From assembly GCA_020692355.1 (NCBI GenBank), contig JAIMKP010000003.1, positions 55,251 through 119,250 on the forward strand: a DNA stretch of 64,000 nucleotides, read 5' to 3'. Made by a program: the position numbers and the translations under genes. This document shows positions 16,635 through 25,653 of the stretch, piece by piece. The notes below the pieces were generated by a model. That model worked only from the letters and a program-made list of their open reading frames with translations. It was not told the origin of the DNA and made no database searches. The DNA comes from Desulfosporosinus sp. (lineage in GTDB: Bacteria; Bacillota; Desulfitobacteriia; Desulfitobacteriales; Desulfitobacteriaceae). Within the stretch, counting starts at the first letter, position 1. Every line of letters starts with the position of its first letter.

Positions 16635-16671
16635 CGAAAGCGAGCTGAACTTCATGTTCAGCTCGCTTTCG
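16635..16671 (-). terminator. Terminator-like hairpin after the puuD-like gene
   Basis: CGAAAGCGAGCTGAAC pairs perfectly over 16 bp with GTTCAGCTCGCTTTCG around a 5-base loop. It lies 30 bases beyond the last gene of the catabolic operon. The tail is not U-rich on the minus strand, so it may stabilise the 3' end rather than terminate alone. Confidence 0.5.
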
Positions 16672-16700
16672 ATTTTGGAATGAATCTAAATCAACTCAAC

Positions 16701-17429
16701 TCACGCCTTTCTTCCCGTTGAGCCTAAGTAGTCCACAAAGTAGCGTGCCAACTTAAGCATTTCCGGATGCGTATGCCACATGCCCTCCGGGTGAAACTGA
16801 ACACCCATGAGAAACGTGTGCTCCGTACTTTCAAACCCTTCGATGATCCCGTCATCGGCCTGCGCCGTTTGGCGCAACCCCGTGGCTAAAGTTTTCACCG
16901 CCTGGTGATGAAAGCTGTTCGTAAAGATACGGTCCGTGTCAAAGACATCATAAAGCCTGCTATCTTTGACAATATTGACATAATGGGTGCCTTCATTCCG
17001 AGGCGCATTCTGGGCATGGAGATAACTACCTTCACGCTGAGCGTTAATATCCTGGTACAGACTGCCGCCTTTGGCTACGTTCAACAGCTGGCAACCCCGG
17101 CAGATTCCAAGTATCGGCTTATCTAACTCCATGGCATACCGTGCGGCCATGAGTTCCATCCGATCCCGGAAAGGGTAGAGTTCCCCCGTCTGAGGATGCA
17201 ACCCCTCCCCATAGAAATGCGGATGAATGTCAGCACCGCCCGTGAACATGAGCCCGTCAACCCGATCAATAATCCTTTGCCAAATCTCCTCTTCCTCCAC
17301 GAGGGGGATGATCAGGGGCAACCCGCCGACTTTGGCGATACCGGTGTAATATTCATCCCGTACGAAGGCACCTTGATAAGGCGGATTCAGAAAAACCTTC
17401 GTACATGTTATGCCAATCAATGGTTTCAC
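16701..17429 (-). CDS. puuD: Class I glutamine amidotransferase-like gamma-glutamyl hydrolase (PuuD family, peptidase C26)
   Basis: This protein should release glutamate from a gamma-glutamyl compound such as gamma-glutamyl-GABA. The nucleophile elbow GICRGCQLLNVAKGG and the GVQFHPEGMWHTHPE segment supply the Cys-His-Glu triad, and KPLIGITC starts the fold. I prefer the GTG start at 17429, which has GAGAGG nine bases upstream, over the ATG at 17462. That gives 242 residues, close to E. coli PuuD (254). It is the last gene of a run with a permease, AOR, SDR and glutamine-synthetase-like enzyme. This pairing of a gamma-glutamyl ligase and a gamma-glutamyl hydrolase marks a gamma-glutamylated amine pathway. 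Confidence 0.88.
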   Translation of the reverse strand: MKPLIGITCTKVFLNPPYQGAFVRDEYYTGIAKVGGLPLIIPLVEEEEIWQRIIDRVDGLMFTGGADIHPHFYGEGLHPQTGELYPFRDRMELMAARYAMELDKPILGICRGCQLLNVAKGGSLYQDINAQREGSYLHAQNAPRNEGTHYVNIVKDSRLYDVFDTDRIFTNSFHHQAVKTLATGLRQTAQADDGIIEGFESTEHTFLMGVQFHPEGMWHTHPEMLKLARYFVDYLGSTGRKA

Positions 17430-17497
17430 GATTTCTACCTCTCTCGTCTTGCAATAATCCACGGTCTTGAGGTAAGCCGCGCGGTTGTCAAGAAACT

Positions 17498-19042
17498 CTA
17501 GATACTGTGCTGATGTGACTGAGCACTTGGCGCAACATAATCAATATCTTTGGCATCATCAAAAGCAGAATGCGGTCCCTTAAACCAATGCCGCACACTG
17601 AACCAATACCAGGGAATCAACAAGATCCAGACAAACAGCAACACGACCCCTGTAAAGTTAAAGTTTTGGGCGGTGATAGGATAAGAAACCGGCAAAATGA
17701 ATAAAATGCTGCCGAATAGCGTCCATACTACAGCCAACCAACCGATCGGTTTGCTCCAAACACCCAGATTCCAAGGACCCACCTTAAACCGTTCAGCATG
17801 AATCAATTTCAGAAAAACAGGCGTAACATATGCAATGTAGAGCCCGATCACCGCTATAGACGTCACTGCAGTATAGACCACCGTACTGAACAGTGCCGGC
17901 AAGGCCAAGATGAACGCGGAAACGATCGACAAAAGCAAGGCATTCAGAGGGACGTGACGATCGCTGAGCCGATACCACGTTTTCGCTCCAGGCATCCCTC
18001 CATCGCGGGCAAACGCGAAAATCATCCGGGAGTTGGACGTTATGGAGGCGGTTCCACAGAAAAACTGTGCCACGATAGCAATGAGAAACATCAGTGTACC
18101 CACGGTCTCGCCCAGCCGTGTCGTCAGAATGTAAAGAACCGCATTTGAAGAACCCATGGTGTCTTTCATGTCGGGCATAGCCACTAACAGTCCAATAATA
18201 AGTAGGTAACCGGCAATCGCAGAAACCACAACTGACATCAGAATACCCTTAGGAGCAGTCAACTCTGCCCCCGCGGTTTCCTCAGAGATGTGTGCCGAAG
18301 CATCATACCCAGTAAATGTGTACGCCGCGAGCAGAAGCCCTAAGAGGAAGCCATACCAATAAGGAAAGCCGCTGGCCGTAAACTTCGTGGCATACATAAA
18401 GTTCCAAGGATTCTCATGATGGGGAGCAAAGAAGAGCAACGCGCCAACAATGATCACAACACCCACAATATGCCACCAGGCGCTGATGTTATTGAGCAAC
18501 GACACCAGATTAATTCCCCGTGAGTTGATAAAGGCCTGGGTGACGAGGATAACGGCATAAATAATCAGGGTTGCAATCGACCCGGCACTTCCTTCTGCAG
18601 GAATGGAAGGAATAAATTGATTGAGCAGGGCATCGACAAACATGGCCAGGCCATAATCGATACCCGCCGTCACCGCCACCTGGCCAATGAGGTTGAACCA
18701 GGCCGTAAACCAGCCCCAACCTGCCCCTCCAAGCTTTGAGGCCCAATAATAAAGTCCTCCCGCAGTCGGATAGGCAGAGGCGATTTCCGCCATGGCTGCA
18801 GCGACCATGATCGCAAAGAAGCTGACAATCGGCCAGCCGTAGGCAGCGGCAGAAGGTCCGGAAGATGATAAACCCACCCCAAAAAGCGTTAAGGTCCCAG
18901 CCAAAACGGAGATGATCGTAAAAGAAATAGCGAAATTGGTAAATCCACTCATGGAACGCGCCAACTCTTGCTTGTATCCCAGCTCATGCAGTCGTTTCAT
19001 ATCTTGCTGCAGTTGTTCCTCCCGCGCTGTTTTTTTGGACAT
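17498..19042 (-). CDS. APC-superfamily amine/amino acid permease
   Basis: The 514-residue protein has about 12 hydrophobic segments. The N-terminal signature LARSMSGFTNFAISFTIISVLAG and the following EIASAYPTAGGLYYWAS belong to the amino acid-polyamine-organocation superfamily, resembling the amino acid/choline/GABA (ACT) branch. It probably brings the catabolic substrate or a related amine into the cell. The start at 19042 (MSKKTAREEQ) follows GAGGGGGTGCGAATC; an upstream extension of the frame lacks a ribosome site. It lies between the AOR and hydrolase genes in the same orientation, with a 176-base pyrimidine-rich (plus strand) spacer before it. Confidence 0.9.
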   Translation of the reverse strand: MSKKTAREEQLQQDMKRLHELGYKQELARSMSGFTNFAISFTIISVLAGTLTLFGVGLSSSGPSAAAYGWPIVSFFAIMVAAAMAEIASAYPTAGGLYYWASKLGGAGWGWFTAWFNLIGQVAVTAGIDYGLAMFVDALLNQFIPSIPAEGSAGSIATLIIYAVILVTQAFINSRGINLVSLLNNISAWWHIVGVVIIVGALLFFAPHHENPWNFMYATKFTASGFPYWYGFLLGLLLAAYTFTGYDASAHISEETAGAELTAPKGILMSVVVSAIAGYLLIIGLLVAMPDMKDTMGSSNAVLYILTTRLGETVGTLMFLIAIVAQFFCGTASITSNSRMIFAFARDGGMPGAKTWYRLSDRHVPLNALLLSIVSAFILALPALFSTVVYTAVTSIAVIGLYIAYVTPVFLKLIHAERFKVGPWNLGVWSKPIGWLAVVWTLFGSILFILPVSYPITAQNFNFTGVVLLFVWILLIPWYWFSVRHWFKGPHSAFDDAKDIDYVAPSAQSHQHSI

Positions 19043-19218
19043 GATTCGCACCCCCTCAAAAAATGCCAACCCCTCTTCAACATACTGTCCTTTTCCTCCA
19101 TTTGTATCTTGTTGATCAACCTGAACCCCGACGATCCTTTGACCCAAACTTACTTTTCAACTTTTCTACCATCATCCCCTTTTCTGTCACGCTTCATGGC
19201 CATGGACATGGCCTCTAT

Positions 19219-21108
19219 CTAATGATCGGTAAATTCACCCACCCAGCCTAAATCCAGCTCTTGCAACTTGGCCTTGGTTGGGTACCCCGTCGAAACGTCC
19301 CACCCTGCCATCTGATAATACACTTCCAGGGCACGCTGAAATTCCTCCCGTTCAATTTTAAGGCCCTCTGTCGGCCCTCCTCCCAGCAAGGGTTTAAACA
19401 ACTTCTTCGGCAGAGTATCTGCCTCTCTTCCTATCCCTTCCCGTGCGTTGAAAGCCCGTAACAGGTTTAACCGACGTTCCCCCACTCTCATAAGCTCCCA
19501 GAGGGATGTTTCCCAACCAGTCGCTGCTCGTACCAACTCCTGAGTGTCGGCCGGTCCGTAGAGTTGCCAGGAGGGACCCCACACAAACTGGCAAAGTCCC
19601 AGGGTATCCAGCAGGGAATAGAACATTTGAGTATAATAGGCAAACTTCACCTTGGCCGGAGAAAGATCCTGGGCCGACAAGGTGTCCTGGATGCCTAATT
19701 CTAACAGATGCTGACGCTCCAAAGTTCCCGGGCCCGCCGACAACGCTCCGTCATGCTCTGAAGACTCATGATCGGCACCAAACGGATTCACCGCGTAGAT
19801 CAAAGCCAGAGAACGTTTTAGCTGAGGCATGTGCGCGGGCAGTTCATTCCCTTTGACCTCCGAAGTCAGCTCCATGGCTTCGGCTCCTAAGCGCTGTGCC
19901 GCCAAGCGGCTGCCCTCGGCCAGCAAATCCCCTATCCCTTCCCTTCTGGCAATCCGTTCAATCGTTTGCAGCATCGCCGCCGCGTTCCCAAATTTCAGTC
20001 CCAGCCCGTCATCCTTTAACAATCCTTTTTCTACACAATCCATCGCCCAGGCAATCGTGGCTCCCGTCGAAATGGTATCCAAGCCGTAGGCATTGCAGCG
20101 TGCCGAAGCTTCTGAAACCGCCTCCAGATCATCAATCCCGCAGTAGGATCCAAAGGCAGCTATGGTCTCATATTCCGGCCCCCCGTACCTGGAATCGACA
20201 CGGTCGGGAATATCCACCACCCGCTTGCAACGAATCATGCAAGCATAGCAACTATCCCGTTCTTTAAGATAAGTATCATAAAGTTTCTCCCCACTGAGAT
20301 TCAACGCGGAATCAAAATACCCTGAGGACCAGTTCCTTGTCGGCAAACCTCCTCTGGCATTTTGCACCTCCACGAGCCCCGCTGTACCGTATTTGCCAAA
20401 ATACTGCATACCCTGGTTTTCATCCAGCAAAGTACGGCCCCGCTTCACCAGGTCTTTGAATTCCTTTTCCAACTGAGGCTTTGGATATTGAGTTCCCCGT
20501 ACTGCAACGGCCTTGAGGTTCTTGCTGCCCATCACCGCACCCATGCCCGTACGACCGTTAGCCCGATTGGAGTTATTGATCACCGCGGCATAGCGAACCA
20601 TCCGTTCTCCGGCCGGTCCGATCTGAGCCACCTGAATCTTGCTGTCACCCAGTTCTTCACGAATCATTTCCTCAACTTCACCCGTGTTTTTACCCCACAG
20701 ATGCTCCGCCCGATGCAGTTTTGCCTGACCATTCTCTAAACTAAAATACACCGGCTCCGCTGCCTTACCCAAAAAAACCAAGGCATCGGCTCCGGCTGCT
20801 CGCATCTGAGCGGGAAAGAATCCCCCGCCCTGGCTGTCTCCAATCCCTCCCGTCAATGGAGAACGGGCACTGATAATCACCCGGCTTTGGCCGGAAATCG
20901 GCAACCCCGTCAAAGGGCTGACCGCAAAAACCAGTACGTTGTCCGGACTCAGCGGTTGGGCTCCTGAAACCATATGTTGCAACAACAAATACACCGCTAA
21001 GGCACTTCCACCCGGATAGCGCCGGTAGGTGGCCTCATCCAGAACCTCGCTCCATATTCGTCCCGACGTCAAATCCACAAACCAGATGGTGGCTGTAACC
21101 ATGTTCAT
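19219..21108 (-). CDS. aor: Aldehyde:ferredoxin oxidoreductase (tungstopterin enzyme)
   Basis: This 629-residue enzyme should oxidise an aldehyde to the acid and pass electrons to ferredoxin. The N-terminal pterin-binding domain has YPGGSALAVYLL, SPLTGLPISGQSR, GGFFPAQMRAAGADA and NGRTGMGAVMGSKNLKA. The [4Fe-4S] ligands are CYACMIRC (CX2CX3C, about 286-293) and the distal Cys of LGLCQFVWG near 505. Length is typical (about 605-630). ATG at 21108 follows AGGAGG; a second in-frame ATG two codons later has better spacing. It lies eight bases after the SDR gene. In this operon it occupies the place an NAD-linked aldehyde dehydrogenase (PuuC) has in aerobic amine pathways. Confidence 0.93.
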   Translation of the reverse strand: MNMVTATIWFVDLTSGRIWSEVLDEATYRRYPGGSALAVYLLLQHMVSGAQPLSPDNVLVFAVSPLTGLPISGQSRVIISARSPLTGGIGDSQGGGFFPAQMRAAGADALVFLGKAAEPVYFSLENGQAKLHRAEHLWGKNTGEVEEMIREELGDSKIQVAQIGPAGERMVRYAAVINNSNRANGRTGMGAVMGSKNLKAVAVRGTQYPKPQLEKEFKDLVKRGRTLLDENQGMQYFGKYGTAGLVEVQNARGGLPTRNWSSGYFDSALNLSGEKLYDTYLKERDSCYACMIRCKRVVDIPDRVDSRYGGPEYETIAAFGSYCGIDDLEAVSEASARCNAYGLDTISTGATIAWAMDCVEKGLLKDDGLGLKFGNAAAMLQTIERIARREGIGDLLAEGSRLAAQRLGAEAMELTSEVKGNELPAHMPQLKRSLALIYAVNPFGADHESSEHDGALSAGPGTLERQHLLELGIQDTLSAQDLSPAKVKFAYYTQMFYSLLDTLGLCQFVWGPSWQLYGPADTQELVRAATGWETSLWELMRVGERRLNLLRAFNAREGIGREADTLPKKLFKPLLGGGPTEGLKIEREEFQRALEVYYQMAGWDVSTGYPTKAKLQELDLGWVGEFTDH

Positions 21109-21116
21109 TAAACCTC

Positions 21117-21884
21117 CTAGAAGTAATTCGACGTGATGCCGCCATCCACCACCATCACCGCGCCGTTAGTCCAGGTCGACTCATCCGAGGCGAGATAGAC
21201 ACCGAGATTAACAATATCCTCCGTGCGGCCAAAACGCCCTGACGGATTGCGGGCCAGCCGCACCGCCTTGGCCTCCGGGTCCGTTAAAAGCCATTCCGTC
21301 ATCAGCGGTGTTTCAATTGGTCCGGGGCAGATGGCATTGGAACGTATCCCTTCCGGGCCGAACTGTACAGCCAGTGATTTAGTCAGAGCAATCACTGCAC
21401 CTTTAGAAGCCGTATAAGCATCCTGAGGCACTGAACACCCAATTAAAGCGACAAATGAAGCAATATTAATAATGGAACCCCCTCCCGAGCGACGCATCTC
21501 AGGGATGGCATACTTACAGGCCAGATAAATTCCTTTGACGTTGACAGCCAAGGTCTTATCCCACACGGCCTCCTCGGTATCCACAACGGAGCGATCCTCT
21601 GCCAACATAATCCCTGCATTGTTATAGAGCACATTAAGCTTGCCAAAATGTTCCACCGTTGCCGCCACGGCTTTGGCCACTTCGGCTGCTCGAGTCATAT
21701 TGCAAGTAAGTGCTAAGATGTTTCCCCCTTGCTCCGCGCCGAGCCGAACGGTTTCCTCTAAACCCTCTGGGTTCAGATCAACGGCTGCCACCTTCGCTCC
21801 TTGCTGGGCAAACAGAATCGCGGCTGTTCGACCCATGCCGCTCCCTGCCCCTGTAATAAAACAAACCTTGTCTTTTAACCGCAT
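21117..21884 (-). CDS. Short-chain dehydrogenase/reductase
   Basis: The 255-residue classical SDR has the cofactor motif TGAGSGMG, the NNAG segment in LYNNAGIM, catalytic Ser in IINIASF and YTASK as the YxxxK pair. The residue AAVDLN after the second strand ends in Asp, favouring NAD over NADP. It would interconvert an alcohol and a carbonyl. Placed between a gamma-glutamyl ligase and an aldehyde oxidoreductase, oxidation of a hydroxyl to an aldehyde is the simplest role. The start ATG follows GGGGAGATGTTCGG. Confidence 0.92.
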   Translation of the reverse strand: MRLKDKVCFITGAGSGMGRTAAILFAQQGAKVAAVDLNPEGLEETVRLGAEQGGNILALTCNMTRAAEVAKAVAATVEHFGKLNVLYNNAGIMLAEDRSVVDTEEAVWDKTLAVNVKGIYLACKYAIPEMRRSGGGSIINIASFVALIGCSVPQDAYTASKGAVIALTKSLAVQFGPEGIRSNAICPGPIETPLMTEWLLTDPEAKAVRLARNPSGRFGRTEDIVNLGVYLASDESTWTNGAVMVVDGGITSNYF

Positions 21885-21942
21885 CCGAACATCTCCCCTT
21901 TACGTGTACTAAATCGTTGCTGTCTCCTGACTCCCGTTTTTG

Positions 21943-21970
21943 CGACACCGAGAACCGTCCCCCATGTCTC
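21943..21970. repeat. REP-like palindrome (GGGGACGGTTCT family), copy 2
   Basis: GACACCGAGAACCGTCCCCC followed by ATGTCTC is, on the minus strand, a GAGACAT-GGGGGACGGTTCTC-GGTGTC palindrome with GACA/TGTC ends. It lies in the 94-base gap between the ligase and SDR genes, inside the operon. Confidence 0.65.
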
Positions 21971-21978
21971 ACCCCATC

Positions 21979-23361
21979 CTAACCCCGTTCGTAATAACGC
22001 TCTCGCTCCCAGCACGTGACCACACTCTCGTAAAGTTCTTGTTCCACTCGCGCCGCATTGATATAATGTTGCACCACGTCATCGCCGAAGATCTTCCGGG
22101 CCACTTCACTGTTTTCCAGCCGCTTCATCGCCTCCTTTAACGAGCGGGGAACCTTGGGAACTCCGCTTGCCGTATACGCATTCCCCTGAAATTCCTGACC
22201 GGGTTCAATTCTTTTCTCGATCCCGTACAAACCCGCCCCGATTGCGGCAGCAAAGGCCAGATAAGCATTAATGTCGGCCCCCGGAAGTCGGTCTTCAATC
22301 CTGAGGGAAGAACCTCCCCCCACGATGCGAAATCCACAGGTGCGATTGTCCATTCCCCAGGCCACGTTGACCGGAGCCCAACTCGCCACCGCATACCGTT
22401 TATACGAATTTACATTCGGGGCAAAAAACACGGACAAATCAGCCGCCTGTGACATGAGCCCGCCCAGAAACCAGCGCATGGTATCACTCATATTGTGCGG
22501 ATCACCCCCGCCCCAGAAAAGATTCTTATTTCCGGCTTCATCCCATAAACTCAAATGCAGATGCCCGCTGGAACCGGTCCAGCGATGATCCGGTTTTGCC
22601 ATGAATGTAACCGAATACCCTTGCTTCATGGCTATCTCTTTGCTGCCGTGTTTCAAGATTACAGCCCGATCAGCTGCTTCCAGAGCATCCGAGTAGAGGA
22701 TGTTGATCTCATGCTGCCCGACACCGGCTTCCCCTTTCGTACTTTCGATAGGGACACCAGCGGTTGTCAGATCATTTCTCATTTGCCGAAACACAGACTC
22801 TCCCTTAAAGGCCTGCAAAATATGATAGTCTTCGATATACCAGCCATAGGGCTCCAAATCATGAAAATGTTTCCGATGGGCGGTTTCATAGTCATCTTTC
22901 ATCAAATACAGTTCCAACTCTGCAGCCGCCATAACCTTGTAGCCCATTTTCCCGGCTTTGGCCAACTGAGCTTGTAAAATCTGACGGGGCGAGACCGGAA
23001 CAGGGGTACCATCATGAAACGCAGCGTCCGCCAGAATCAAGGCCGTTTTCTCCTGCCACGGCAACACCCGTAACGTAGAGAAATCCGGAACAGCCACCCA
23101 GTCTCCATAACCCAGTTCCCAGTTCATCAAGTGAAAACCTCCGGGTGTACTCATATCCATTTCTGTGCCGAGCAAATAATTACAAAAGTGCGAGCCCTCA
23201 TGGGCCGCATGTTCCAGGAAGAACTGGGCAGGCATCCGTTTACCCATTAAGCGTCCCTGCATATCAACGATGGCAACAATACAGGTGTCGATCACGCCTT
23301 CTGCCACCCATGTCTGCAATTGTTTAAGACCGGCAGGGCCTTCCTCTGCGGCTTTCCCCAT
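21979..23361 (-). CDS. Glutamine synthetase-family gamma-glutamyl-amine ligase (PuuA/GlnA4-like)
   Basis: The 460-residue protein has the glutamine synthetase catalytic barrel: AAAELELYLM (EXE), GVGQHEINILYSDALEAAD, FMAKPDHRWTGSSGHLHLSLW and NSYKRYAVASWAPVNVAWGMDNRTCGFR. It lacks the C-terminal adenylylation-site segment of housekeeping GlnA. Members of this subgroup ligate glutamate to amines (putrescine, ethanolamine, others) instead of ammonia. I start at ATG 23361 (MGKAAEE), seven bases after GGGAGGAG. It heads the operon behind a sigma-54 promoter and is followed by SDR, AOR, permease and a PuuD-like hydrolase. The exact amine cannot be read from the sequence. Confidence 0.9.
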   Translation of the reverse strand: MGKAAEEGPAGLKQLQTWVAEGVIDTCIVAIVDMQGRLMGKRMPAQFFLEHAAHEGSHFCNYLLGTEMDMSTPGGFHLMNWELGYGDWVAVPDFSTLRVLPWQEKTALILADAAFHDGTPVPVSPRQILQAQLAKAGKMGYKVMAAAELELYLMKDDYETAHRKHFHDLEPYGWYIEDYHILQAFKGESVFRQMRNDLTTAGVPIESTKGEAGVGQHEINILYSDALEAADRAVILKHGSKEIAMKQGYSVTFMAKPDHRWTGSSGHLHLSLWDEAGNKNLFWGGGDPHNMSDTMRWFLGGLMSQAADLSVFFAPNVNSYKRYAVASWAPVNVAWGMDNRTCGFRIVGGGSSLRIEDRLPGADINAYLAFAAAIGAGLYGIEKRIEPGQEFQGNAYTASGVPKVPRSLKEAMKRLENSEVARKIFGDDVVQHYINAARVEQELYESVVTCWERERYYERG

Positions 23362-23477
23362 AATAATCTCCTCCCTCAATCACGATAAGCCCCCACTGAC
23401 AGCTATTTGAATGACAAATCTACAACGGGTATTCACCTCCTAATTCACGAATTTTCAGAGTATATTTACTGTAATAA

Positions 23478-23493
23478 TGCAAGGTTTATGCCA
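23478..23493 (-). promoter_or_regulatory. Sigma-54 (-24/-12) promoter of the amine catabolic operon
   Basis: The minus strand reads TGGCAT-AAACC-TTGCA, matching the consensus TGGCAY-N5-TTGCA with correct spacing of the invariant GG and GC. Transcription would begin near 23466, leaving a leader of about 105 bases before the ligase gene. The divergent functional partner, a sigma-54-dependent activator, is encoded immediately upstream. Confidence 0.85.
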
Positions 23494-23567
23494 GCCATAT
23501 TATGTAGGGGATTAGGGTTCCACTGGGTTAAATACAGGCCTGAGCGGAAATGTAGAAACCAAAAAAT

Positions 23568-23612
23568 ATGCTTAAATGGGACAAATCTTAACCATTTTTC
23601 CCATTTAAGCAT
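23568..23612. promoter_or_regulatory. 14-bp inverted repeat: activator binding site or terminator of the regulator gene
   Basis: ATGCTTAAATGGGA (23568-23581) and TCCCATTTAAGCAT (23599-23612) are perfect inverse copies separated by 17 bases. The site lies 75-120 bases upstream of the sigma-54 promoter, the usual range for enhancer sites. It also overlaps the stop codon of the regulator gene, so it could serve as a terminator. No good U-tract follows on the minus strand. Confidence 0.55.
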
Positions 23613-25653
23613 CCATTTTTGTTCCATAAAACGCTTTATCTTGTAAAGCACAGAGCCCCGCCTGCGTAATACCCACTCCCGCGCGGCCACGTCTCACTAA
23701 GACAAGACCCCTAACGGCAAGTTTCTCCAGGGCAACTCGCATCTGCCCTTCTCCCACTTGAAATCCCGCTTTTTGGGCCAATTCCGTCAGTTTTCTGCGG
23801 CCCATGTGTTCCTCAGACAAGGCCAGCAGCAGAAATGGTTCAAGCGTCGTTTCCAGGCTCTCCTTATTCTCTTCAAGCAACCGCGCAGTTCGCTCGTCCC
23901 CCAGACGTTTCAGTGTCGGCGGAAGATCATCGGCTTGGAAAATGTCTTTGGCTGTGGTCACAAGATACTCCACACAATTTCTCAATTCCCGAACATTGCC
24001 GGGCCAGTGATAAGCCTGCAATTTTGCAAGAAGTGCCGGTGACCATGGACGTCGATCGTGAAAATCAGCTAAGAATTTCTGGACAAGCAGGACCAAATCT
24101 TCTTTTCTCTCCCTTAACGGCGGAATATAAAGCGGTAGCACAGCCAAGCGGTAATAGAGATCAGGACGCAACTTCCCCCGCATGACCTCCTGTTCCAGGT
24201 CTTGATTGCTCGCCGAAATAACCCGCACATCAATGGGGCGGACGCGGTTGGCCCCAATCCGCATCACTTCCTTTTCCTGCAACACACGCAGAAGCCGTGA
24301 CTGTAAGCTAAGCGGTAATTCAGCGATTTCATCGAGAAAGATGGTTCCCATATGCGCCTGTTCAAACAAACCTTCTCTGCCGCTCCGAAGCGCACCGGTA
24401 AATGACCCTCCTTCATACCCAAAAAGCTCGCTTTCCAGTAAACTATCTGGAATTGCCGCACAGTTAATCGCCACAAATGGCAATGGGGAGCGAGGGGAAG
24501 CATTGTGAATAGCTTGAGCAAATAGTTCCTTTCCTGTTCCGCTTTCCCCGGTAATGACGATCGAGGCCGATGTTTCGGCAAACTGATTCGCCCGTTCCAG
24601 CGTTTCCCGCAGGACCTTACTTTCACCAACAATATCTTTAAAGGTATAGCGCGCTCTGAACCCGTTCACCCGTAATTCCTGTTTCGGGTAATCCTCAACT
24701 CCCGCTGCCACTTTCGATGATTTCCGTTCCTCAATACGTTGCCACGTGTAAACGATCCCCTGATTCTTTCCCCTGCCAAACGCTCGGAGCATCACTTTTC
24801 GGTTCAATAGGTCGACGGTCACAGCCCCCGACTCCGGAGCAGGCCATAGATTTCGCTCCAAGCGCAGTTCATCACCGATTTGGTGTAGTGTCTTGCCCAC
24901 GAATTGCCAGCTTTTTTTACCCATAATTTTTTCCCAGGCCCGATTCGCCAGCCTAAAATTCTCTTTAGCATCCACGACGAGGATCCCTTCAGGAATCGCA
25001 TCCAAAACGCTTTCCAAATCCTGACGCATCGCCACAAAACCCTGCAACAATTGGCGGTTTCCCGGTCTCAGCATCACCTGGTCGGTGTAATCAAGGACTT
25101 GCTGATAATGTTCTTGATCCAAGCGCCCGATCAGGGTCAACACCTCAATCAAGGTGGTGGGATCGAGCACCCTGTCTCCCATATCAATCACCTTTTTAAC
25201 CCCACGGGGAACTAACTGGGGTTCCCCATGCGTCAAGGCTATGGCAATATTCGGCACTTCTGCCAGACCTGGATAACAAGGTACCAGATTAAGATGAGCC
25301 AAACCCAAATCCTTGAGCAGTGCCACGGAATCCAGAGCCGTGTCCTGACCATCGTTCACCACCAGCGCCGATGTTCGCATCCGCAGTTTCATGATGTTTT
25401 CCCAACTATCCTTGCGCATCGTCCGGACAGCAGTGACAACTGCTGTCGACCGTGGCAGCCATTCATTCAGATTCGCTGTCGCAAACGGGGTTGAAGCCAC
25501 AACCAATGTCTGGTCGGAGATGATACCCAAACCATTTTGCAAGGAACGGCTTTGTAACACGATGTCATCTCCGATAAACTCCCGCAGCTGTTGCAGCAAA
25601 ATATCTGCCGTGCGTTGCCGGTTGGCCACCACCATAATCGTTCTTTGCGTCAA
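23605..25653 (-). CDS. Sigma-54-dependent transcriptional activator with PAS domain
   Basis: The 682-residue protein has a receiver-like/PrpR-like N-terminal sensing region (about 1-200), a PAS domain (about 215-300) and an AAA+ domain. Walker A is GESGTGKE near 371, the sigma-54 contact loop is GSFTGA near 418 (Ser in place of the usual Ala, a known variant) and TIFLDEIAELP is Walker B. The C-terminus looks like a winged helix (LTELAQKAGFQVGEGQMRVALEKL) rather than a Fis-type helix-turn-helix. The TTG start overlaps the stop of the ABC ATPase gene by TTGA, so the two are translationally coupled. It should sense a metabolite and open the sigma-54 promoter just downstream. Confidence 0.92.
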   Translation of the reverse strand: MTQRTIMVVANRQRTADILLQQLREFIGDDIVLQSRSLQNGLGIISDQTLVVASTPFATANLNEWLPRSTAVVTAVRTMRKDSWENIMKLRMRTSALVVNDGQDTALDSVALLKDLGLAHLNLVPCYPGLAEVPNIAIALTHGEPQLVPRGVKKVIDMGDRVLDPTTLIEVLTLIGRLDQEHYQQVLDYTDQVMLRPGNRQLLQGFVAMRQDLESVLDAIPEGILVVDAKENFRLANRAWEKIMGKKSWQFVGKTLHQIGDELRLERNLWPAPESGAVTVDLLNRKVMLRAFGRGKNQGIVYTWQRIEERKSSKVAAGVEDYPKQELRVNGFRARYTFKDIVGESKVLRETLERANQFAETSASIVITGESGTGKELFAQAIHNASPRSPLPFVAINCAAIPDSLLESELFGYEGGSFTGALRSGREGLFEQAHMGTIFLDEIAELPLSLQSRLLRVLQEKEVMRIGANRVRPIDVRVISASNQDLEQEVMRGKLRPDLYYRLAVLPLYIPPLRERKEDLVLLVQKFLADFHDRRPWSPALLAKLQAYHWPGNVRELRNCVEYLVTTAKDIFQADDLPPTLKRLGDERTARLLEENKESLETTLEPFLLLALSEEHMGRRKLTELAQKAGFQVGEGQMRVALEKLAVRGLVLVRRGRAGVGITQAGLCALQDKAFYGTKMDA

